A stretch of DNA of 64,000 nucleotides from Chaetoceros tenuissimus (GCA_021927905.1 BLLK01000058.1:558001-622000), one strand, 5' to 3'; positions 31,066 through 41,949 are shown, counted from the first letter of the stretch. Notes: a model not told the origin generated them from the sequence alone. Program-made: numbers and translations.

Positions 31066-32005
31066 ATGGTCAACGTAAATAATTATCTCAACTTGGTGGG
31101 CTATATCATCAATGTCTTTGTTACAGCATTTGCATCTCCGATCTTTGGGTTTCCTGATAATGCCGAACTCAGCGAAAAATATCAAACAGTAAGACATATC
31201 ATGTGATTCATACTCTGTGTAATACTTATTTCATTTTCTCATTGTTCTTACCTCACTGTAGCTAGTGACGCCATCTGGATTTACCTTTGCGATTTGGGGG
31301 GTCATTTTTCTCTCTCAGTTGATATTCACAGTTGCTCAAATGTTTTCCAAGTATAGCTCGGAACAATCAGTCCAAATCTTTGACTACTGGTATTTTGTAG
31401 CATGTATTTTTCAATCTGCATGGACGTTTGCATTTGGCTATGAAATTATTTGGCTCTCAGTGGTCTGTATGGGAGGAATCCTTGTCTCTTTGTATCAAAT
31501 TGTCAATCTACAAAATGGCTTGGATACTGATGCTGCGACCTTTTGGCTCTTTCAATTTCCTTTCTCAATTCATTGTGGCTGGATCGCTGCTGCATTTGGA
31601 GTCAACTTCAACGTGTGGCCTGTTAGTGCTGGGATTCAGAACATTGCGATTCCATATGTAACTCTTATTTACGCGGTTGGGGTAGCAATTTATGCATTGT
31701 TTGGATTTGGTGGACCGGATTATACTATCCCATCTGTATTGATGTGGGCTCTTTTTGGCATTACAGCAGAACTCAAAAATCCAAAGGATTCTATTGTCAG
31801 ATCATTCAGTGAAGGGCAAATTGCCAGCTTTAGACATGTTTGTACTTGGTTGATTGTTTTGTTGGCAGTTGGTACGTCTATTGTTGGCTATATGAATTCT
31901 TCTGTTGTAGTTGGTACTAATTTTGCCTTAGCCACAGCTGCAGTTGGTGGTTACAAGATTTTCAAGAAGAGAAATACTGAACAGGGAGATTACCAAAGAA
32001 TCTAA
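31066..32005 (+). CDS. TspO/MBR-like tryptophan-rich membrane protein
   Basis: Two exons, 31066-31188 and 31262-32005 (73-nt intron; join KYQT-LVTPSGFTFAIWG). 288 aa. Five or more membrane helices with many Trp and Tyr; LVTPSGFTFAIWGVIF matches the helix-1/2 signature seen in TspO/peripheral benzodiazepine receptor-related proteins. TspO members bind porphyrins or sterols. This gene is longer than canonical TspO (about 160 aa), resembling the larger eukaryotic relatives, so the ligand is open. The first exon (MVNVNNYLNLVGYIINVF) supplies the first helix and is needed for a full fold. Confidence 0.6.
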
Positions 32006-32529
32006 TGTGTCTTGAAAGAATAACATGTTTAAAAGAAAAAAGTTCTTATATTCATAACGAGTGCAATTCTCTTGCTTTTTATAAAATCTAATTGAAAATT
32101 TTCATAAATAAGGTATGAAAGAGCTTTGGTTTAGCGAAAGTTTTCTATTTTTGCTTTAGTAGATCTTGACATTGGAGACAACAGTTGCACTCATTCTCCA
32201 CCTCAAGAGACCATTACAATATTATATGGCTACTTTTAAAGATAGTGAAGAGTATATTTCGATTGAAATGATTGTTTTCTACTTTGTAACTTATATAAAT
32301 GACAGCACGACAGCACCATATGGTACGATGATGGAATTTACTTTTAAAATTCTTCAGTCCTGGCTAAAATAATGCTTTTAGTGTCTACACTTCCAAGACC
32401 GACTCAGACTCAAACTCAACTTTTTTGAAATGCCATCCGGCGGATCCAGGCTGCTCTACTCTCATACTCTAAGTTACCTTCTCCTCATCCACCATACCTA
32501 CATTGATATCATTAAATCATCAAGCTATC
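32006..32529. other. Intergenic region
   Basis: No gene supported; a 68-codon frame near 32166 has no features. The in-frame ATG at 32503 upstream of the sulfatase signal peptide is treated as 5' UTR. Confidence 0.4.
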
Positions 32530-34224
32530 ATGAGATGTATAGCACGTTTAGTCTTATTCTTTGTTTTCATAGCGTGTCAATTCTCTATTGCTGACAGTCA
32601 TGTCAAGGAGTTTATGATAGATGAAGATGGTCAACAACATGATGCTTCGAGAATCACTTCGACTTCGAAGAAACCAAATATTTTGCTTATATTGGCAGAT
32701 GATGTTGGAACCGGAGACATACCGCATTATTGGGGTAATAACATTGTACAAATGCCAAACATTGAAGCATTACAAAAAAAGGGAGTCACCTTCATGGATG
32801 CACACGCCACCCCTCTGTGTGCACCAAGCAGATATATGCTATTATCTGGTAATTATGCACATCGGGGGAGATATCCTCAAGGAGCTTGGGGATTTAAAGA
32901 AAAGGACGGAAGCAACTTTGATAGAAAACAAAAAACTATGGCACAAATGCTGAAGAATGCAGGATATCGAACGACAATGTACGGTAAATGGCACCTCGGA
33001 GGTGAAATCCCTCAACCAGGGACTTTGAATAAGACACATATTCTTTCTGGAGGCGGTAATGATTGGAGTAACCCAATTACAAATGGTCCCAATGATTATG
33101 GTTTTGATGAGTCATATTTCACAATGGCTGGAATCCAGACACCTCCGTACTCATTTTTTCGCGATGGATATCTGACAACGTCCATGGAAGATGTCAAGTG
33201 GTGGAAAACTGGTAGATCAAAGCCTGCGAATAAAAATGGAAAATCAAGAGTGGGTAAAGCAGGGGAAGGAGATAAATATTGGGACTCCACGGAATACAAT
33301 ATGAGATTAGTCCAAGAGACCAATGATTTTTTGGCAAATCACAACACTACTGATCCGTTCTTTATTTATTTTGCAATGGGTGCTGTTCATACGCCTCATA
33401 GTCCAGCACAAACATATCTAGATGGCACTAAGATTGCAGGTACATATAATACTTCACATTTGGATCTGTTACATGAAATGGATTTGGTTGTGGGGAGTCT
33501 GACTTCCATGTTGGAAGATCAAGGTTTAATCGAAGATACCATCATAATATTTGCCAGTGACAATGGCGGTCTTGTTGAAGGATCCTCCAGTGGGAAACTA
33601 CGTGGGAAGAAGTCTTCGATCTATGAAGGTGGTCATCGTGTTCCATTGATCATGAGATATGATAATATCTTACCCGCAGGAGAGACTAGAGATAATCTTG
33701 TTGGTTTGAATGACTTATATGCAACTATTGCGGACCTTGCGGGTACTAGAGTTCCTGATAGATCGGCTCAAGACTCCATTAGCTTCGCGAGTCATGCCAT
33801 ATCAGAAAGTAATGCTAGTCCAAGAGAATGGCTTGGGACTTGGGCATTTCAAATGGGTAAAACGTCAAGAGAGGCCATACGATATGGTCACATGAAGCTC
33901 GTCCGTATACTTCGTGCCTCTGCGAATCCAACCTATGAAATGTACAATCTCAGTGAAGACATAGGAGAGAAAAAGAATTTGTTAAAAAGGAAATTCAGAA
34001 CGAATGAGATTAACGAATTGAAGACCATGATGAGAAAATATCTTCGCAGGGAGGGACCATGTCCTGCTGATCATAAGGGATCATTCAAAAACGCAAAGAA
34101 TAAATGGGTTACTTGCGATTTCTTCAAAGCGTATCCAGTCGCATGCGAATGGCAGGTGCAAGGTGAACTCTTTTGCAATAGTATTTGCGGCCGACATAGA
34201 AACTTTTGTCCCCTTTATGTGTAA
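32530..34224 (+). CDS. Secreted arylsulfatase-family enzyme
   Basis: 564 aa from the ATG at 32530, which opens a clean signal peptide (MRCIARLVLFFVFIACQF); an ATG nine codons upstream would only add polar residues. Metal site PNILLILADDVG is at the start of the mature protein. The sulfatase signature is CAPSRYMLLSG, with Cys97 (this start) in the CxPSR context that the formylglycine-generating enzyme converts to formylglycine. YGKWHLGG, HTPHSPAQ and SDNGG complete the active-site set. The last 60 residues are a small Cys-rich end (CPADHKG, CDFF, CEWQ, CNSICG, CP). It likely removes sulfate from extracellular or vacuolar sulfated polysaccharide. Confidence 0.9.
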   Translation: MRCIARLVLFFVFIACQFSIADSHVKEFMIDEDGQQHDASRITSTSKKPNILLILADDVGTGDIPHYWGNNIVQMPNIEALQKKGVTFMDAHATPLCAPSRYMLLSGNYAHRGRYPQGAWGFKEKDGSNFDRKQKTMAQMLKNAGYRTTMYGKWHLGGEIPQPGTLNKTHILSGGGNDWSNPITNGPNDYGFDESYFTMAGIQTPPYSFFRDGYLTTSMEDVKWWKTGRSKPANKNGKSRVGKAGEGDKYWDSTEYNMRLVQETNDFLANHNTTDPFFIYFAMGAVHTPHSPAQTYLDGTKIAGTYNTSHLDLLHEMDLVVGSLTSMLEDQGLIEDTIIIFASDNGGLVEGSSSGKLRGKKSSIYEGGHRVPLIMRYDNILPAGETRDNLVGLNDLYATIADLAGTRVPDRSAQDSISFASHAISESNASPREWLGTWAFQMGKTSREAIRYGHMKLVRILRASANPTYEMYNLSEDIGEKKNLLKRKFRTNEINELKTMMRKYLRREGPCPADHKGSFKNAKNKWVTCDFFKAYPVACEWQVQGELFCNSICGRHRNFCPLYV

Positions 34225-34400
34225 ATACAAGGGTAGCCATCTTTCTCAATAGTAAATGAAAATGAAAAATGCTATTGCTCAAAAAAACTTTTCATTCTTG
34301 TTTATACATTAGCTATTATTTCATTCTCTCTTTTTACAAAGTTCCTCAATTTGAATATTGATACTATGCAAGTGCATGTATGACTTGATTTACACAAATA

Positions 34401-34655
34401 CTAATGCTTCTTACCACCACCTTTACTCTTCTTTGCATGAGCAGTATGCTTCTCAGCATGTTTAGCTGCCTGAGCCTTTTTCTTATCCTTGGAATGACCG
34501 TGTTTCTTATGCTTTTCCTTTTCTGCAGCCTTCTTCTTTTTATCATCTTCTACCATCTTGGTTGCTTTTGCATTTTTATCTTCGTGTCCTTTCTTCCCTC
34601 CGCCTACACCTGCTTGTGGGTTAGCATTTGATGAATGGTGCTTTACTTTGGTCAT
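34401..34655 (-). CDS. Small Lys/His-rich basic protein
   Basis: 84 aa, single exon. Roughly one third Lys with many Ala and His (KHKKHGHSKDKKKAQAAKH), ending SKGGGKKH. No hydrophobic core, no family recognised. Such composition could be a nucleic-acid-binding or silica-polyamine-like peptide, but it lacks a signal peptide. The open frame has its own ATG and spacing from its neighbours (about 175 bp to the sulfatase end), which supports it modestly. Confidence 0.45.
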   Translation of the reverse strand: MTKVKHHSSNANPQAGVGGGKKGHEDKNAKATKMVEDDKKKKAAEKEKHKKHGHSKDKKKAQAAKHAEKHTAHAKKSKGGGKKH

Positions 34656-35156
34656 CGCTATGTGATTGAAAATGTATGATTTTGTTTTTATGAGTATTGA
34701 TTCCTATTCACTTCAGGAAATTATGAAAGAGCTCTGCATAAACACTACTGATATCTATGCGGAGTAAATGAGAATGGTTGTCAATCATGGAGTTCTCATC
34801 GAAGGGGTGTTGTTGTCATATCTTTTCAGACTTGGCTAGCTAGATAGGTTTACCCATCATATTTGGCGAGTTACCTCCAATCGCCAAGAAGAAGAAGAAG
34901 GGGAAGCGAAAAGGGAGATTGATAATTTTTAGTACGGGAAGTACTTACGTAACCTAGCTCTTCTAACCAGACGTCTTGTACCTTGTACCACAGTGTTGCA
35001 AGGTACTTAGATAAATAGAGACCCTTGCAGTGTTGTACAATGTACAATAGACAATAGCATCTCAATACTCTGTCTATTGCTTTCTGTTGTTCTACTGAAG
35101 CTATCAAGCAATTACACAGTCCCTCTTTTTTACGTTTTTTATAAATTTCATTTAAT
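34656..35156. other. Divergent intergenic/promoter region
   Basis: About 500 bp between a minus-strand small gene and the carbonic anhydrase gene. A minus-strand open frame spanning the latter's first exon is a shadow. No repeat seen. Confidence 0.4.
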
Positions 35157-36108
35157 ATGGCGTCTATTGGATCCAAGGTTGTTGTAGCAGCTGCGCAAGC
35201 TGCTCGTAATTTCGGGTACGTATCTCATGTTGATTTCATGTTCAACAACTTCTCTATTGGCCTGTCCCTATTCTCTGAAACAAAAAAGAAACTTTAACTC
35301 ACATGAAATCTACATCTCTTTCAAATGAAATTATAGAAAAGCTCTTGACTCAATGGGAGCTTCTATGGAAGTAGCAAAATACACTGAACGACTAGTACCA
35401 TCTACTAGAATTGTATCCGCAAACAACGTTGCACCATCCATCTCCGAATCCGCTACCTTTATTGCACCATCTGCTAACCTCGTAGGGGATGTTGCACTTG
35501 GAGCTAATTCTTCTGTATGGTACGGTGCTACTGTTCGAGGAGATGGAAACAAGGTGACCATTGGGTCAAAATCTAATATCGGTGATCGTGCTGTTGTACA
35601 TATTGCCAAGATCCAAGGAGATTATCCTACTTCCATTGGAGACAATGTAACTGTAAAGCCAGGTGCAATCATCCATGCAGCTACACTCAAAGATTTTTCT
35701 GTTGTAGGTGAAGGTGCACAAGTGCTTGATGGATCTATTGTAGGTTCTAATTGCATCATTCAAGCGGGTGCTGTTGTATCACCCAAGACTACTGTTCCAG
35801 ACGGAGAAGTATGGGGAGGAGCACCAGCAAAAATGGTACGAAAAGTAACCAAGGAAGATATTGAATCTATTGTTAGTTTGAGTGAAGAAACTGCTGAACT
35901 TGCTGCATTACATGCTGAAGAGTGTTCCAAGACTTATGAACAAGTTATGCAAGACGAAGAAGACTTGGCTGATAGTTTGGCGAGAGGTGAAGATTACTGG
36001 AAGAAGGATCAGACACAGGAGGATGATGTTCTTGGACAAGGAGCACCAGGTAGAATCTTTGATAACTCTTTGACCAATCCTGAAGAGGGATTAAAAGCAA
36101 AGGAGTAA
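35157..36108 (+). CDS. Gamma-class carbonic anhydrase-like protein
   Basis: Two exons, 35157-35215 and 35337-36108 (121-nt intron; join NFG-KALDSMGA). 276 aa. The left-handed beta-helix hexapeptides are clear: VAPSISESATFIAPSANLV, WYGATVRGD, VTIGSKSNIGD, and VWGGAPAKMVRK before a helical C-terminus. In eukaryotes this family sits on the matrix arm of mitochondrial complex I. Of the three zinc His, the first (H108 in VVHIAK) and third (H133 in GAIIHAATL) remain but the middle one is Pro128 (VKPGAIIH instead of GHxxxxH), so catalysis is doubtful. It is probably a structural gamma-CA-like subunit, similar in concept to plant CAL proteins. Confidence 0.8.
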
Positions 36109-36788
36109 AAATGAAGGTGTGATTTGTTGAAAGAAAGACATGATTATTTGAGATTTGTATCACGATCATAAAAGTTAATATTTTAGTCTAATACGTGATT
36201 AGATATGCTACATACATTATATTGATAAAAATACTCCAATGGAGAAATTTATTATACATGGTAGTGAATCTGAATCTGCGTCAGAATGGTAACTGATTGG
36301 TGCTAATCTTTTGATGTTCTACTTCTTGAAACTTTCTTAGCTGCTCGAAGCACACTATCCGCAAATATGCAGGATCAAGTAACCACCCCGAAACTTTTAA
36401 GTTACAGACATGCTGGTCTATTTTTGAATGATGGATTTTTTAAGGCAATACCTACAACCGACGCTAGAAGTAGCTATAGTTATCTTTTTCACTGCTTTTT
36501 CAAAAGTTCGACATGAATACGTACATACTTTACTAGAGACTCTAGCTAGACTACAAATAGATAAAGATGAGTTCATAGATACAATCAAATATAGCCTAAT
36601 TTTTCGTCAATCATTGTCAAAACATTTGTGATTTGTTTCTTTCTACCAATTACTATTACTACTAAATTCGAGTTGATATTTTTATACTCCTCGTACTCAA
36701 TCCAAGAAACGTGATTTCAAAGATTATTAGCTTCTAATTCCAGCAAATTTCCCCAATCCATATTAATCTTCACTGTGCGATCCCACAT
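36109..36788. other. Convergent intergenic region
   Basis: Between the ends of the carbonic anhydrase-like and CKS1 genes. A 67-codon frame near 36428 has no features and is not called. Confidence 0.4.
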
Positions 36789-37338
36789 TTACTTGATTCT
36801 GGTAGTTTTCAATCCAAATTGTCCCTTGTATTCCTCCAAAGCTTGACGCTTGAGTTCTGGATCAACACGGCCAGTCTGTGGATCGGTACCAAGTGGACGA
36901 CGAAATAAAAGAATGTGTGGCTCCGGTCTATTCCATAAAAGTTAGTAAATATTTGTCATACATTCAATAGTTTCAAGCCATGAATATTGTTTGACGTACC
37001 TGTGAAGAGCATAGTGAACCCAACCTCTTGATTGTTGGACACCTACTCCACGCCATTCACTTTCACTCAAAAGGCGGTTTCTTGGAAGCTGTCTAAGTAG
37101 TTCCTTTGGAAGAATCACATGTCTGTTTGAAGTGATATAATAAAGTAAATGTTAGTCAATTGATAGTACTGCTTTCCGTTTAATTGCATGCATGAATACG
37201 ATTGAAATGACGCTTCTTGATTGTCTTCTTCTCAGCTTTCCCATTCTTTCAGTCAACTTTTCACTTCCAAAGAACGCACCTGTACTCATGATCATCATCA
37301 GCATACTTTTCACTATATTCTATACGGCTTGCACTCAT
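36789..37338 (-). CDS. CKS1: Cyclin-dependent kinase regulatory subunit (CKS1/Suc1)
   Basis: Three short exons, each too small to stand out: 37338-37280, 37122-37000, 36927-36789 (introns 157 and 72 nt, all GT-AG). 106 aa. The product is unmistakable: [41 protein letters not shown] and [12 protein letters not shown], the phosphate pocket, hinge and kinase-binding parts of CKS1. The hinge that allows strand exchange reads HRPEPH instead of the usual HEPEPH. The C-terminal 28 residues beyond the core ([16 protein letters not shown]...) are longer than in yeast-like minimal forms. It binds CDKs and helps multisite phosphorylation in the cell cycle. Frames on the opposite strand in 37192-37404 are shadows. 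Confidence 0.93.
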
Positions 37339-37630
37339 TTTTTCTTATATAACAACACTTCTTTGCCACTTTGTAGTAGGTTTGCCTTTGCCTTTTGGTT
37401 TTGAATTTTACCAGAGGAGGACCGTTGCTGTTTGAAAAAGACTTTATGTTTACTTTCCTTTCTTTTCTCTTTCTTTTTTGACACTTCTCATTTTTATATG
37501 AAAATGCTTGCCGAAAAAGAAAAGAAAAGAAGTGATGTTCCTCTCAATAATTTGATGTTACCATAAATAGTAAGAATAAAAGCTAGGAACACTCCTGCGG
37601 CAACAAGAGTGCCATCCCAGAATAAAGACA

Positions 37631-39073
37631 ATGCAAAACGTAAAAATATCTTCTGAATGGACCACGGACGACTCTCGACCGAACTGTGTCTCTTGTCACA
37701 AAGAATATAGCTTACTCAATAGAAGACACCATTGTCGCTTATGCGGAGATGTATTCTGCGATGAGTGCTCAAATCAGAAAGCTTTGATTCCCCCTCGTGA
37801 TATAGTGCTACAGCCCAAGGGTGGAAAAAAGGTTGGTTTTTATGAACATAAGAATCAAGTCGCAGTTGGGAGTGATCCTGATAGACGTGTTACTTTTACA
37901 AAAGAACAAAAGGTGGAAGTAGGAAATATCATCCAGCAGCAAAATCATGTTGACAAAGATATGAGCAAAGATATCAAGCAAAAATCTTTGCAGGAACTAG
38001 AGGAGTATTACATAGATGATGATTTGCTAAGTGTTTCGGTTCAATCATCGAGCGGACTTTCATATGGTACAGAACAATCAAAGACATGTCAACAAAACCA
38101 ATCTACAAACGAAATTTTGTGTGGGAATGGACTTGAAGAGCGTATGAAGCTTGCCCGAGAACCATTACGAGTATGTCGCTATTGTCATGATAAACTTTCT
38201 GGTATCCAAGATGACCTAAGAAATACAAATTCCAATGCTGTGCAGCAACATAATATGATTGATCCTGCTCATTTTCGACGTTTATTGAATAGTCCATTAA
38301 GTTTTAGTATGGAACATGACATTCGGAAAGCGGCATATACATTGCATAATCTTTTACCATTACCCAAGAGATTGAACAGTTTCATACCCATCAATGATGG
38401 AGGTGACCTCAGTTTGGTCAATAGAGAGCAATGTCAAGATATCTGTCAGGGAGTAGGGGGGATGACGTTTGGAAATCTTGATGGAATACGAATCCCTGTG
38501 AAATTACTTGAGAGAGCAAAAGGTCTTGTGATTTTAACAAGTATTAAATTAGGATGTGGTGCTGTAGGATTTGAATTTGGCACAGGATTAGCTATCTCCC
38601 GGCTTGATACTGATACTTGGTCAGCACCCTCTGCTATCGGTTGTTTCTCAGCAGGTGTAGGTTCTATGGCTGGTTGTCAGGTTTGTGATCACATTTTCTT
38701 ATTAATGTCTGATGAAGCCGTTGATATAATGACTGCAAAAGATGGTTCAGTGCAATTGGGAGGCGATATTGCAATCGCTGTTGGGCCCGTTGGAAGGGCA
38801 GCTGAAGCAGATGTTAGTATGGGCAAAGTTGATACAGATGGTGTGCACTCTAGATTTTCCATGAGTCAGATATATTCCTACTCTCAATCAAAAGGATTAT
38901 ACATTGGAATTAGTCTTGCTGGGCGTCGTGTCTTTCCAAGAAATGACATCAATCAGAAATTTTATGGAATTGAAGTTGATTCGATTGACCTTCTCACTGG
39001 AATAATACCTCCACCCACTGCAGCTCAACCTATGTATGACGCTTTATCGCGATGCCATACACATGCAGGTTAG
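37631..39073 (+). CDS. FYVE zinc finger plus SYLF lipid-binding protein
   Basis: Single exon, 480 aa. Residues about 6-55 are a FYVE-type finger: W..D...CVSCHKEYSLLNRRHHCRLCG..FCDECS, with the RRHHCR core that binds phosphatidylinositol 3-phosphate. A second CRYCHDK pair near residue 186, well after an acidic insert, completes the fourth metal pair, so the finger is split by about 130 residues. The C-terminal 220 residues are a SYLF (DUF500/YSC84) domain: PVKLLERAKGLVILTSIKLGCG, GFEFGTGLAISRL, WSAPSAIGC, and GGDIAIAVGPVGRAAEADV. This pairing occurs in several protists and plants and suggests an endosomal membrane-actin adaptor. Confidence 0.8.
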   Translation: MQNVKISSEWTTDDSRPNCVSCHKEYSLLNRRHHCRLCGDVFCDECSNQKALIPPRDIVLQPKGGKKVGFYEHKNQVAVGSDPDRRVTFTKEQKVEVGNIIQQQNHVDKDMSKDIKQKSLQELEEYYIDDDLLSVSVQSSSGLSYGTEQSKTCQQNQSTNEILCGNGLEERMKLAREPLRVCRYCHDKLSGIQDDLRNTNSNAVQQHNMIDPAHFRRLLNSPLSFSMEHDIRKAAYTLHNLLPLPKRLNSFIPINDGGDLSLVNREQCQDICQGVGGMTFGNLDGIRIPVKLLERAKGLVILTSIKLGCGAVGFEFGTGLAISRLDTDTWSAPSAIGCFSAGVGSMAGCQVCDHIFLLMSDEAVDIMTAKDGSVQLGGDIAIAVGPVGRAAEADVSMGKVDTDGVHSRFSMSQIYSYSQSKGLYIGISLAGRRVFPRNDINQKFYGIEVDSIDLLTGIIPPPTAAQPMYDALSRCHTHAG

Positions 39074-39163
39074 ATTATTAAGGAAACGTATACAACTTAT
39101 GTCAACTTTGTCTTTTAAATTTATCTTTCATGTGAATATGTAGGGGTGTAGGGGTATAGGATC

Positions 39164-40943
39164 TTAAAACTCGAAAGTTTCCTCATGAAAATCAAAAGTA
39201 ACTCCCCCTTTGCATAGACCGTCTGAATATTGACGACTTGCTTCCCGACATGAATCAACTAGCCTACTAGGCCCACAGACACAAACTGCAACATGAGTTT
39301 CTCCTTCATCCATCGCTGCTTTCTTCATTTGTGTGAAGATTTCGTCAATGTTTGGTCTGCCAATCTTTACCATGCTGTTGTCTTTCACATTACCCTTTGT
39401 CATGTATACATTTAGATCTACTATATCTCCTTCCAATTCCTGGTTGAATATAGAGACGTTGTTGACCATTTCATCACCACTGTCACTGATGGAATGAAGA
39501 AGGTCCAAAGACCTGATTGCCCAAACGAAATTGAGCTTCTTCAAATCTCTGGTACCTTGTTGATGAGCATGAAGGAGGTCATTGGCGATTGATTTCATAG
39601 GAGTGACTCCAATCCCACCGCTTATCATTAGCACCATTTTGTATCTCTTTTCATTCTCTAGTTCAATCATCAATTTTCCGTAAGGCCCTTCCATGAGAAA
39701 GGTCACATTTTGATTTTTTGCAGCTGTAGCTAGTCTCATTAGACGGCGTGTCCAACGACCAAGCGCTTTCACATGCATAGTAACCATTTTTTCATGTGGA
39801 CTAGAGGAGATCGTGAATGGGTGAAACTGACTGAATCCAATTGCTGGGATTGCAATCATGATGTATTGTCCAGCCTCATATTCAAAGTTCTTTGGCTTTG
39901 GAAAGCTAATCTCAACAATATCTCCAGGTAATTTACGAATCGAGGCCTTTTTTGGATAGAGAATTCCTGCCATCAAGATGTATCTCGTAGCTAAATCAAC
40001 TCCCCACCATGCTAGCACAATAATGACTTCTCCTGCTCCGTGTATTGCAGCAAAGACAGCTGCTACGGCTGCCCCTACAATATGTGGAATGTACCATAAC
40101 TCAAATGCCAATCTACGAAAAGTAGGTATGAATGAGAAAACTACTAGACCAGCCATAGCAAGCAGAGAAATTGTTCCTGTGGTATTTGTACCCCCGTCTA
40201 ATGAAAACTTTACCAGATTAGGATTAGGACCATTCAAGCCGTAAATACTATTACCACCGTCGCCACTGTCACCACTCAAAAGTCGTTCATCTTGTACCGC
40301 CTCAGATAGACGGCGATCATCACTTTCACCTTCAAAGTAGGCACAATACAGATGCAATGCTGCGGTAGCTACAGCAGCAAAGGACCAAAGCATATGCCAA
40401 GTAATCATCCTTTCATAGGGAACACCAAGAACAAACGTAATAAGAGAGTTGGATTTATTTGCAGTGAGAAATACTGCCAGCAGAGGCAACGTGCATAGGC
40501 TTCCTGATCCTTCTACATCTTTATTCCAGATTGTTGAATCGATAGTAAGGATTATAATGACAACAATAGGAACCAAGAAGAAAAGCTATGATGTTGTATT
40601 TGAATCAACTTTGTGAGGACAAACTTAAAAGACATGAAGATGCACGAGTGCACATGTGCACATTTGTACCGGTAATAACATGCGACTCGCATCCAAGTGA
40701 TAGCAAAAGACTTACCTCTCCATAAGAAATGTATGGAATACTCTTTAGGTATGGTATACTTCCACAACAAGAAGGAACGAAATTAGGAATCAGAGGAATG
40801 GAAAGAGGACGCGCTAGCATCCATCGAAAATGTGTGATTGCACGCCAGATAGGAGTGAAGGCGGACGCGAAAGGCCGAATCAATATAGCAAATAGAGGCA
40901 CGTCTAGAAGAGGATAGGGCTCTTTGCTTGGTTCAGAACTCAT
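39164..40943 (-). CDS. Ferric reductase / NADPH oxidase-like transmembrane flavocytochrome
   Basis: Two exons, 40943-40716 and 40585-39164 (130-nt intron; join ISYGE-LFFLVPIV). 549 aa. Membrane helices carry two bis-heme His pairs each spaced by 13 residues: TWHMLWSFAAVATAALH and PHIVGAAVAAVFAAIH. The soluble half has the FAD motif HPFTISSSP, the linker VKALGRWT, NADPH motif GGIGVTPM and a C-terminal CVCGPSRLV then FDFHEETFEF. This is the FRE/NOX superfamily: it moves electrons from NADPH across a membrane to ferric iron or oxygen. In diatoms such genes are often iron-limitation responsive; here no regulatory site is recognised. No EF-hands, so a calcium-controlled NOX is unlikely. Confidence 0.85.
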
Positions 40944-41352
40944 GATAGCGAGATAAATCTATTAAAAAATATGGTGGAAAGAATCTATCAACGTTGAGAT
41001 TATGAAGAAATTCAGTCGGTTGAAAATAAAGGTGCATGGGAATTTTTGACACGACACGAAACACGAAACACGAATGAGAGAAGCAGCTTTTTTTTCTTCA
41101 CATCTTGTTTTTCAGTCGTGAGCACTGACTTCAAAACGGGAGTAAGAGTTTCCCCGAATATCCGTCAAAATGGTTCTCACATGTTTGCCAAAAAATCTGT
41201 ACTATCTCGCGTGTGTACGTACACAAACCTTTTTTCTTTTTTTGGAAAAGCGCAAGATGCAAGGCAGAAGATAGAAGATGTTATCCACATTTCGTTTCGC
41301 ACAAAAGCCTTTGAAAAATCTAAGAGATTGTAGTACAGAAAAAGATTCCAGT
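40944..41352. other. Divergent intergenic/promoter region
   Basis: Between the reductase start and the start chosen for the next plus-strand gene. ACGACACGAAACACGAAACACGAA near 41051 is a short CACGAAA repeat. In-frame codons before 41353 are probably 5' UTR. Confidence 0.4.
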
Positions 41353-41949
41353 ATGAAGCTTCGAAGTAGTAATGGAAAAGAAGAGGAAACAAAATCTCCT
41401 CTTGAACAAAGTCCAAGTGAATCTCCCCTTTCAAAATCAATATCAGGATTGAACTTACTTGGTCATTTCAATGATGACGAAAGCTATTACCATCGCAAAA
41501 CGGCGGTGTCAGAAATACGGAAAGAAAGAATACCAGTCAAGAACATGGTTTTTATTGTAATTCTAAATGCAATGTTCTTGTTGTGTGGTTCTTTCACTGG
41601 TACTTCACATATGCAACAACAACTTGAATCAACACTGAAGAAGTCTGCACCATGTGAAGTACCAATAGGCAAGAGAGTGGTTGAAAGGAATCATAAGGTC
41701 CCTATCCCAGCAAAATCAACTGAACTAGAAACAAATATATACAAAGGCAGCTCCTCTGAACATTGGAACACAACTTGTGGAAGCCATAGACAATGGGACG
41801 ATAAGCTTGTCAAATGGGTGCAAATACCAAAAGAAAAGCGAAAATGCTCAGATTTATATAATAAATATCCATTTGTATTTGTGATGGCTGATGGATCAGA
41901 GGTGTTGCGACAAGGCGATGAAGTTATTCATCGTTCATTTATAGAATAG
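41353..41949 (+). CDS. Type II membrane protein carrying the LicD gene's C-terminal module, without its catalytic core
   Basis: 198 aa from the ATG at 41353; 25 more in-frame codons upstream (ATG at 41278) are disfavoured because the start MKLRSSNGKEEE then resembles MRGRKNQEEE of the partner gene. A polar tail and a signal anchor (VFIVILNAMFLLCGSF) are followed directly by an 86-residue module (VPIPAKSTELE ... DEVIHRSFIE). The module is nearly identical to the C-terminus of the LicD-like gene at 43.7 kb on the other strand. The nucleotidyltransferase core is absent, so this is either a truncated paralogue or a module-only lumenal protein. The module's function is not known. Confidence 0.6.
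   Translation: MKLRSSNGKEEETKSPLEQSPSESPLSKSISGLNLLGHFNDDESYYHRKTAVSEIRKERIPVKNMVFIVILNAMFLLCGSFTGTSHMQQQLESTLKKSAPCEVPIGKRVVERNHKVPIPAKSTELETNIYKGSSSEHWNTTCGSHRQWDDKLVKWVQIPKEKRKCSDLYNKYPFVFVMADGSEVLRQGDEVIHRSFIE

Noticed and set aside
37192-37404. 70-codon plus-strand hydrophobic frame
   Set aside because: Antisense to the first exon of CKS1.
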